Shown here piece after piece: positions 56,882 to 64,000 of a stretch of 64,000 nucleotides of DNA. The DNA is from Tetrapyrgos nigripes. Lineage: Eukaryota > Basidiomycota > Agaricomycetes > Agaricales > Campanellaceae. Positions within the stretch are counted from its first letter, which is position 1; the number at the start of each line of letters is the position of its first letter. A program made the position numbers and the translations under genes. The notes below the pieces were generated by a model that saw only the letters and a program-made list of their open reading frames with translations, was not told the origin of the DNA and did no database searches. The DNA lies in contig JAACJM010000027.1 of NCBI GenBank assembly GCA_013368315.1, forward strand, positions 372,001 through 436,000. Direction: 5' to 3'.

Positions 56882-57665
56882 TTAAGAAGGAAAAGACCAC
56901 CCCCCGGGGATACCACTCCCTCCGTCGTCATACTCCAACTCCTCCTCCACGGGGCCTGTGCCCAAGCCGGGCCAAGTTGGGCTTACTGGGGGCTCCAAAG
57001 CTCGGCCTGGATTTCTAGCAGCACAATGCCTGGAAAAGCCGAGCTCAGGCCCAGGCCTTTGAGCAGAGGCGGACCCGAAAATCACTATCTGAGTCTTAGG
57101 TTGAGACCGTTGAGGCTTCGGGTCTTTCTGGGCCGATTTCTGCTTTTCGAGATGAGACAGAATCACTGTTGCAGTAAAGTATGCTAAGTGTACGTGTTAT
57201 TAGACTGCAAACGAATCGAACTTACTTTGGATGACCTCCGGATTCACATTATTCTCGGGTAATTCGAGCTCATAGTCAGCTTCGGCAACCTCCAAGCCTC
57301 TGACAGCAAAATGGTCGCAGTTCTGATAGAAGTTGTCTTCAAAAGATGGCGAACATCAATAAACATTGCCTGGAAGATCACAATGACACTGCGCCCCCTG
57401 GCCGGCTGGGCTAGTCGGATCTTGAACGTTGTCGCCGTTTGGCATCGCCTTCACGAACTCCGCTGCTTCAGTGAAGAATCCCGCATGGCCTGCGGTAAAA
57501 AGAGGTGAATTGATGAAACCGTTCATAAACATGCAGAGTCTAATTCTAACCTTTGGCCTGAGTGTTTCGCATGGTTATCCTGCCGCCTCTGAGTCGCTTT
57601 ACAGAGTTTCCATCTGTGGCGAATGAGTGACAATCACTGAATCCAATTGGCCGTTGGTCGCTCAT
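56882..57665 (-). CDS. Family gene C, truncated paralogue of A
   Basis: It starts at an ATG at 57665 (MSDQRPIGFSDCHSFATDGN) with the same introns as A and B. The ILSHLEKQKSAQKDPKPQRS exon continues into a Pro/Gly-rich tail with a stop at 56882. Sequence downstream of the common part (56860-57060) also matches the region beyond B, so B and C share a derived 3' end that differs from A. Confidence 0.5.
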
Positions 57666-58545
57666 ATTAGAGTGGAGAAGAGTGGATGGAGGAGAAGAAT
57701 CAATTTGTTTGGTTCTGGGGCGAGACTGGACGTATGTCTGATATTTAAGGTCATGTCCTTTGTTTGCCAGTTAGGGTTCGTGAAACATAACTTCGTGGAC
57801 CGGTATGAAATGTCAGCACAACGTGTAGAATGAACCACTTGAACATGGATAGTGCGTGGCGACTTTCTTAGCAATTCATGGGCCATCGTAGCGCGTGGCA
57901 CGAGAACGAGGCCCAATTTTAGGGATTGGTGATGGCGGGAATTGCCAGCTAATCAGGAGAAGGAGCTAATGAGCATAGCGACACGCAGAGACGACGTGTG
58001 TAAGAACGAGTCCCTAAAGGGCCTCTTAATTGCGACATATTTGAAATATGCAATAGTTACGAGGCCTTTAGGCTGAATTAATTTATGTCGCAGAACGACC
58101 TCCTAAATCTTTTCCACAAGTTCAAACTCCCACCCCTGTTCGTTGGCGCTCGTTAAGCGCTCATCTGGAATCACGGTCGAGACCATCATGACGTCGTTCT
58201 CCGACCAACGCTTCTCTTTGTCGTGTACATAGTAGTTGTTCTCGGTCGCGGTGCTCGTTCTGATTTTTTCCACTGTTCTGCCAGCATTTACTTAATATGT
58301 GCTGCTGAAATCCCGAGGGCCTCGTAGCTTGCCACGCGAAGCGATGCCACTTTGCCCCAGTACTAATATTATATCTGGCATGCGGAAGCTAACGAAGACT
58401 GGGAAAGGCACCGGTGCAACCTGGGCTCGTTTATTTCTGATCTCCGTGCAATCGGGGATTCTTGCATCTCCCTAATGAAATGCCGCGATCAGTTCACTGA
58501 TCTCTCATTGGTGCGTTTTGCCTGTGCTTCCTACGACCTCGCGAG
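57666..58545. other. Upstream region of C and spacer to D
   Basis: It contains the shared A/C upstream region, a 56-bp dispersed repeat, and a block at 58030-58360 absent from the corresponding place near A. Beyond that block, similarity to 22225-22380 resumes, so the block is an insertion or a deletion difference. No gene recognised. Confidence 0.45.
57974..58029 (+). repeat. 60-bp dispersed repeat, diverged 56-bp copy
   Basis: It begins CATAGCGACACGCAG and ends GGGCCTCTTAA. It lies upstream of family gene C, in the position corresponding to copy 22168-22223 upstream of gene A. Confidence 0.65.
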
Positions 58546-59244
58546 TTACTCGACGCTGGCCGTTGACACCCTAAGCCCCATGTCAATGTCACAACCTTCA
58601 CTCAAGAATCCCAGAGTTGACTGACCGTCTCCTTGACTGTTTTGGTGATCCTTCCCCCAACCAAAATGATTTTGATGCGGTCTCCTCTCGTTTTTTTTTT
58701 CAATTTGGGAGAAAATCTCTGTAACCAAATTGAGTCGTGTAAGTGGCAAGGAGGGCCCAAAGGAGAGAAATACCTTCAATCATCTCAGCGTTCACATCTC
58801 CAGACATGGTTACTTGATCACCGCCCACGTCGCGAATAGTCAGTCCTCTGCAAGCAAAATTACTAGCATTGGTGAAGACGGAAAAAGTCGAGCTATCCTC
58901 TGCCACAAATATGCACTGAGAATCATTCGATTTCAAGCTTAAGACCAGTCACGCACCGCTTTGAGATTGGGTGGCTGGACTATTCTGGACCTCTTCCATC
59001 GCCTTCAAAAAAGTCCCTGCTTCTTGAAAGAAATCGGCGTGTCCTGCATAGAAAAAGAAGAAAAAGTGATTCTTGAACACGGGCAATGGTGAGTTTTACA
59101 ATTCCTACCTGCAGGCTCTGCAGATTTACCACTCCTAATGGATATTTGGGTCCCTTTGATGCGTTGTACAGACATCCCGTCTGTGGCAAACTTCCGGCAA
59201 CCGTAGAAATAACTTGATGTCTGAATCTGTGGCGAGTAGTCCAT
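58546..59244 (-). CDS. Family gene D, diverged paralogue with NLR-type N-terminal motif
   Basis: ATG at 59244. Exon 1 encodes YGCRKFATDGMSVQRIKG, corresponding to CHSFATDGNSVKRLRG in A-C. Exon 2 begins GHADFFQEAGTFLKAMEEVQ, matching GHAGFFTEAAEFVKAM. Exon 3 encodes FTNASNFACRGLTIRDVGGD, a motif typical of the N-terminal region of basidiomycete NACHT/NLR-like proteins (FxNASxFxIxGGxFxxVxGD). Exon 4 is EIFSQIEKKNERR, matching MILSHLEK. It ends with a short Gln/Gly-rich tail and a stop at 58546. No NACHT domain follows in the window, so this is either a stand-alone small protein or a truncated N-terminus. Confidence 0.5.
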
Positions 59245-60322
59245 GGTATGCTAGAAAACGACTGAGACGGGGGAAAACTTGAGAAGGAAGCGCTGGTCTG
59301 TACGAATAAAGTGTTACTTTATGACCGCATTCCGTGATCAGAATCAAGATCTACAGCTTTAAAGGCGTCTAGCCCGGATAAAAGCTCTCATTTGAGCAGC
59401 TGTTCCGCCGTGTGGCATAAATGATGCTTGCATCGTTGGTTGATGAGGCGCTGAAATTACTCGTACGCGTTTCATGATCAACTGTCACCCAAGCATTTCA
59501 GTCAGTGACCTTACCCGTTACCTCATACTAATTTAAGCCCATAGTACCATTGTAGCCACCATTCCCAGCGTCTGTGCAATGCCTCGGAGTTCGATCGAAG
59601 GGGAACTTAAGCCTGATGTTCGTTTGCTCTTCTAATGATCGTAGACGCCAGTATTACCGGTCCCAATGAATGAAAGACCCTGATAGTAGCACACGGATGG
59701 TGTACTGAACCGAAGCCGCATGTGTTCGAAGCACATCGGTGGCGCCTTTTCCTGGGCTGCCCTTCTCCTGCTGTATCCCGTGCGTGTCAGTATACAGATA
59801 CTTGGGTGCAAAGGTGTGCAATAGCACGCCGAAATGATGTTGAAGTCAGCCAGTCGATGACGAACGGTGAATGAGATATTTAAAGGCAATAACGTACTTG
59901 CAAGCATGTTGTAAGTACGTTGTGATCGTTTTCCAGTCAGTCTAATGGCATTCCTTGTTCTCCTTCTCCTTCCTCTCGCCACCCTGACCCACCTCCCTGT
60001 CGAACAGCAACTATTTGGGAGCTATTTTACGTCTCCCGTTGCCTTCCTTTCCATTACCGTAACACTCCACTTCCCCCCTCTTTCCTCTCCCGTCATTGCC
60101 TCGCTCATGCTCATATGGTCATCGCCTACTTCAGAATTGAAGGATCAAAGAAATGACGTACTCGGTATTCTTCGAAACTCCTTTCCTTCCCTTTCAGGGC
60201 GGAAGACTATCTTTGAAACCTGTGGAAAACGAGCAGGACGTAAGGAGAAAGCGCAAAGTGGGCACTCCGAGCAACCCAGCAGTTACTGATACCCGATCAG
60301 AGGAAAACAATTGAGTAACCTC
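59245..60322. other. Stretch with weak coding candidates only
   Basis: A plus-strand frame at 59945-60289 (114 codons) begins MAFLVLLLLPLATLTHLPVE, which looks like a signal peptide, but the rest is not recognisable and no introns are evident. A minus-strand frame at 59632-59982 overlaps it. Either, or neither, may be real. Confidence 0.3.
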
Positions 60323-60555
60323 ACAGCAGTTCGCCAAGGAAGACCGATACACCTATGTATGCTAGCGCCTCCATGTCCAAATATACAGCCGCTGGGTTCT
60401 CGGCCATCAACCTTTGCAGATATGAATGGAAGCGATAGGGTCGGAGCGACGAGCGTGTGAAATAAAATAAAAAACCAGGAAAAACTTACACATGCAAAGC
60501 ATTCAGCAGGCCCAACGTATCGGTAATCTTCCCTGGTATATAAGTACTCCAACAC
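60323..60555 (-). CDS. Hypothetical protein fragment, possibly two exons
   Basis: The minus strand encodes MLEYLYTREDYRYVGPAECF. After a GTAAGT that looks like a 5' splice site come LQRLMAENPAAVYLDMEALA and YIGVSVFLGELL, then a stop. The frame extends upstream without an ATG (NQKEICLVLEYLYTRED), so the true start may be further right. No domain recognised. Confidence 0.3.
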
Positions 60556-63171
60556 AAGACAAATTTCTTTCTGGTTGGTCAGAGGGGGAACTCGATTGGA
60601 TACACGCTATGAGAGAGCGCGCTGAATCGCGGATGAGAGAGTCAAAAGTTAGATTGAGTGGAAGTAGGTAGGGAAGAGAAAGTCGAGGGTGGATGGTGTT
60701 TGTTTAGTAATGAAGTCTAGGAGGGTAATGGAAGCCGAAGGACAGAAGGGGGGGTGGTCAGGTTGTAAGTAGTAAGATAACATCGGCGCCCGTCGCATGT
60801 GTTAGTTGTCAGCTGTAACTTGTGTGTAAGCGCTTTGAAGATACCTTGAAAACGGACGTAACCCCATGGCCATAAGAGAAACCATTGGTATTTATCGGAG
60901 TTGATCGGTCCGAGTATAACTTCAAGAATAAGGTAGTAGTGACGGGTGTAGAGCTTGAAGAGATGGCGAGGCCTACAAGGCTCAAGCTTTTGGGGCTCAA
61001 TATTGTGTAGATAGGTAGCAGGCAGGTGCATATACAGTGGCGGCCGTTGAAAATGCCCTTGTTCGCTTTAGGGCAAAATTTCTCACGGCGACATATCCGC
61101 AGATTTCTGATACCCGGTATAGGATACAGAAGGAAAGGAGTGATACTATTCCTCGTCAGCTCAAACTAACAGAATCCAGATAGGTTAAAGTGCTCTAAAG
61201 TAAGTACATGATGTATCGCCTGAGCTTGAATAGATGAACTTATTCTTTTTCTTTGAACTTTAAGTAGACGATACCCAGGCCAAAGCGGCTGCGGCTGTGG
61301 CGTTCAATTTCCACAGGTACCCGCGGTGGGTGTCGGTGGAGTCAGTGGTCTGTATGGGTGAGTTACGAGGCCGAAGAATGAGGCTGAGTTGTTTACACTC
61401 AGTTTCTGCCTGTGGCTATACGAATTGTTCCCGTTTTGTCGGAAAAATCATTTCGGCCCTTATAAGCGAATGTTCATATTATCGGCCTTGTAAGCCGTTG
61501 TAATAGCTTGTAATACCTTGCAACGGCCACAATATCCTCCTTCGGGATATCTTCGGCAAGAGGCCGCAAGGTGTCACAATGGCCTTGTAACGGCATTACG
61601 AGCGCTTATACAAAGGAAGAAATTTAATAACGGACCGCCAAAGGTTTTGATTTCGAAGCGTGAGGATGCGTTACTCCTTGTACATAGGGAACAGCACGGG
61701 AGACCCGCGGGAAAATTTGTCAAACCCGTCCCCGCCACTACGGGAGCGGGAGACTGTACGGGATATGCGAAAGGGGTCATTTCGGATAGGGAATTTTCTA
61801 TTGATTTTCTGCGTTGCTGACTGAGATTGGGAGGGAAAACGTTCAGTTCGTTGTTTTTTGCGCATTACTGACCAATTTGAACGATTTTCAGTGCCTTTTC
61901 AGGGCAAAAATCGACGCGTTCCCGCCTCTCCCGTTCCCGTCCTCCCGTGATTCCCGCCAACCCCTTACCTGGGCCTGGTTTCGTCCTCGTTCGTTGGAGT
62001 AGCCTGGGGCTGCTCCAGAGAGGAATGCCTAAGAGAACATGCTGGCATGAGTCTGACTACTGACAACACAAGGAAACCGTATGTATACTACGTAGGAACT
62101 CTGCTCTAGACTCTGCCTAACCCTAACCCTAAGCCTGAACCTGGAGGAGGAAGGATGCCAATCCCTACTTCATCGTCAAGCAGCAAGCTGGGGTACCAGT
62201 TCGTCCTCATCCTCACTGTCATTTCAAGTTGTGATTTTAAGTTACAGAATGCCTAGTATACGTAGTAAGTAAATAAGTGCCTGTCGGAACTGTCGTGCGT
62301 GTTAGTTGTTGGCTTTGAAGATACCCAAAAGATATCTCTACCTCTACCTCTACCTCTTCCTCGAACAAGTTAAAAGTTAAAACGGACTTGGGGTCAACTT
62401 GGTGGTTAAGGGAAAGAAACGTTGACCTACGTGCTATTTGCTAAAACTAAACCCAATTGGCATTGGGATTTATCACTCATTTACCGGAGTTGATGAGTTC
62501 GTCGTGTAACTTTAACCTGAAGGTAACGGGCACTAAAGCCCGAAGCAAACCCGAAACCCGAAGCCCGTGGCGCCATGACCAGCTACCGCAATGCGGCTTT
62601 ACTTTTAGAAGGCTTGAAGAACCAAGGTTAAAGAGACGGCGAGGCCTAGCCGCCTACACCTATAATTGCAGGCTCGCAGGTAGGTGTATACGTATATGTA
62701 TATAGGATAGGATACAGACAGGAACAAAGGACAGGAAGAAGGAAAGGGAAGGGAAGCACCTGATACTGTACTATGTACTATGTACGACGCTTTGGAGTAA
62801 AGGACAGAGATAAAGAAGTCCTGCACATACACCCATACCTACACCTTATACCTATAATCGCCCATCCCAACCAACAACAAAACAACGAAGGACAACGAAG
62901 AATTAAACCAAGGCCAAACTAACAACTTGAAGAAAGCAAGCAAGCGATAGTACCAAGTATCAAGAGTATCAAAAATAAAGAGTAAAGAGTAGTGTCCGAT
63001 AATACCAATACCAGTCACAAATGTCCATTTTGCTACACCGCGTAGTTACACCGTACACCCGGCCGCGTCTGTCCAACGTCGTACTCATAACCCTCCAACC
63101 AATAGTCGTCTACATCTCCCCTTTACACCCAGTCCCTCACCTCACCCCTCTCCTCTCGTCCTTTAGAGTAC
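60556..63171. other. Intergenic stretch with a diverged duplication
   Basis: 60797-61030 and 62304-62680 share ordered blocks (GTGTTAGTTGT, GCTTTGAAGATACC, AAACGGAC, GGAGTTGAT, GGCGAGGCCTA), indicating an old duplication. The inverted 60-bp repeat is at 61363-61422. CCCTAACCCTAA near 62115 is too short to be telomeric. The purine-rich stretch 62880-63000 may be transcript 3' UTR of the gene to the right. Confidence 0.4.
61363..61422 (-). repeat. 60-bp dispersed repeat, inverted copy
   Basis: The plus strand reads TTACGAGGCCGAAGAATGAG and ends with TGTGGCTATACG, the reverse complement of the unit at 17301-17360. Confidence 0.75.
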
Positions 63172-63780
63172 TCAAAGTACCAACCCCCCACCAACAACAA
63201 CCCCACCCACGACAACCCCCACCATCCCCACAACCATCTTGACCTCTTCTCTCCCAATCCTCAACCCCATAGCCCCATTCCCCCCATTAAACTGCGTAAC
63301 CGTCGGTGTACCAGTAATCAAATCCCTAGAAATGGAAATGGACTCCGAGGTGGAGGATGTGTCTGAGCTGGTAGCGCTACTACTGCTGCTGCTACTGTTG
63401 TTATTAGAGCCAGAGGTCGATATGAGAGTAACAGTGGTGGAAGAGCCTCGGCTGTCGGTGGTGACGGTGACGGGGAAGGAGGTGGAGTTGGGGCCTGAAC
63501 CAGAGTTGGAGCCAGAGGGAGAGGTGGGCGCGGGACTTGAAGCGCTTCCGCCTGAGCCCGAGTTGGAATTGGAGTTGGAAGGGGAGTTGGTGGTGCCGCC
63601 CTGGGCGTTGGCTAGAGAGGGAAGGGCAGGAGGGAAAGAGGACAAAGGCGGAGGATTAGTTAGTCACCCAGACAGAGCGAGGATAAGGAATACTGGCGAT
63701 GACGCACCAAGAAGACCCAAGTGTGCGACCGCAAGGAAGAGTGCCAACACTGTAGTTTTGAAAGAGAGAGTGCTCCTCAT
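63172..63780 (-). CDS. Ser-rich secreted protein, probably GPI-anchored
   Basis: ATG at 63780. Exon 1 encodes MRSTLSFKTTVLALFLAVAH and LGLL; a 96-bp intron (63612-63707, GTGCGT...CTCTAG, branch CTAAC) follows. Exon 2 begins ANAQGGTTNSPSNSNSNSGS. The first 24 residues form a signal peptide with probable cleavage before or after ANAQ. The mature part is Ser/Gly/Asn/Thr-rich with an SFPVTVTTDSRGSSTTVTL strand-like segment and a poly-Ser run. The C-terminus has a small-residue region (NGGNGAMG) followed by a hydrophobic Val/Gly tail, consistent with a GPI-attachment signal. Acts at the cell surface or wall by inference. The paired signal, splice site and anchor make this one of the more secure host genes in the window. 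Confidence 0.75.
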
Positions 63781-64000
63781 CGTTGTTCGTCGTCCGGTGT
63801 TCGTTGTCCGGTTTTCTGGTTCACTTTACAAAGAGGCGAGCGAAAAGCGAAAAGGAGCGTGGAAAAGCGCAGGAGAGGATGCGACCAAGTGAGTCGAGTC
63901 GTTAAACAAGAGTTGGGGAGGGAAAGTTGAGGAAGAGGGTAGTCTGCTGGGTAGATGGTGGTTTCGGTCACCGTCAAAACAAACCCGTTGACGTTGGGAA
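63781..64000. promoter_or_regulatory. Upstream region of the Ser-rich secreted protein gene
   Basis: On the minus strand this reads toward the ATG at 63780 through pyrimidine-rich blocks (TTTTCGCTTTTCGCTCGCCT near 63840-63860). No TATA box is evident. The window ends here. Confidence 0.35.

Noticed and set aside
61518..61820. Frame with TTGAGDCTGYA resembling a PfkB sugar-kinase motif
   Set aside because: Only this short motif fits. The rest has no kinase pattern, and the DNA is a GC-rich repeated CGGGA/TCCCG segment that also appears inverted nearby.
62110..62135. CCCTAACCCTAA as a telomere or interstitial telomeric repeat
   Set aside because: Only about two units, with no array and no terminal context.
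63239..63892. 217-codon plus-strand frame with Glu/Leu repeats
   Set aside because: It is the antisense shadow of the Ser-rich secreted protein gene, whose signal peptide, intron and tail are coherent.
1..64000. CRISPR array, bacterial operons or riboswitches
   Set aside because: The sequence is eukaryotic with spliceosomal introns; no regularly spaced repeats with unique spacers were seen.

Overview
The window looks like a transposon-dense accessory region of a filamentous basidiomycete genome, probably an Agaricomycete. The reasons are the short GT-AG introns (about 45-60 bp, often with a CTNAY-like branch site) and the families present: a Plavaka-type transposase, DUF6532-like and DUF6698-like proteins, basidiomycete hAT transposases, Ty3/gypsy elements with integrase and chromodomain, and Ty1/copia with a half-tRNA primer site. 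I see no rRNA gene, no confident tRNA gene, no CRISPR array and no obvious housekeeping gene. Family names come from remembered family patterns, not from a search.

Layout. 1-3481: minus-strand Ty1/copia element cut by the window edge (5' LTR 3156-3481, gag, protease and pre-integrase region). 3482-7700: mostly non-coding, with two unrecognised coding candidates. 8031-16862: a divergent pair made of a DUF6532-like gene (minus) and a Plavaka transposase gene (plus, 10745-16570). The Plavaka gene is split by a hAT transposon (12405-14982) with matching TIRs and an 8-bp target duplication. 17000-20900: non-coding, with repeats and a possible SINE. 20923-23517: two tandem members (A and B) of a small multi-intron gene family. 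24387-25084: a fold-back element. 25167-25766: a 600-bp non-autonomous hAT-like element. 26427-48865: a Tc1/IS630-like DDE transposase gene blown apart by nested insertions. 50660-50810: a MITE. 51456-53545: a DUF6698-like gene. 56882-59244: members C and D of the small gene family. 63172-63780: a Ser-rich secreted protein with a probable GPI anchor.

The main structure is a four-layer nest. A Tc1-like DDE gene was hit by Gypsy-A (27688-44687, TSD TTGCA). Gypsy-A's reverse transcriptase was hit by a DNA transposon, called DT-1 here (30603-40922, TIRs, TSD CTCTATT), which carries an integrase-like gene. DT-1 was in turn hit by Gypsy-B (33159-39382, plus strand). A partial third gypsy (Gypsy-C, LTR plus gag) also sits in Gypsy-A. 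Nearly all retroelement genes carry stops or frameshifts.

The non-transposon signal most worth attention is the A-D family. It has a conserved exon-intron layout, and one member carries the FxNASNF...RGLxI motif often seen at the N-terminus of basidiomycete NACHT/NLR-like proteins. The two tandem pairs are 33 kb apart with the nested transposons between them. The genes do not form an operon or pathway; the window is best read as a nursery of mobile elements with a few host genes.
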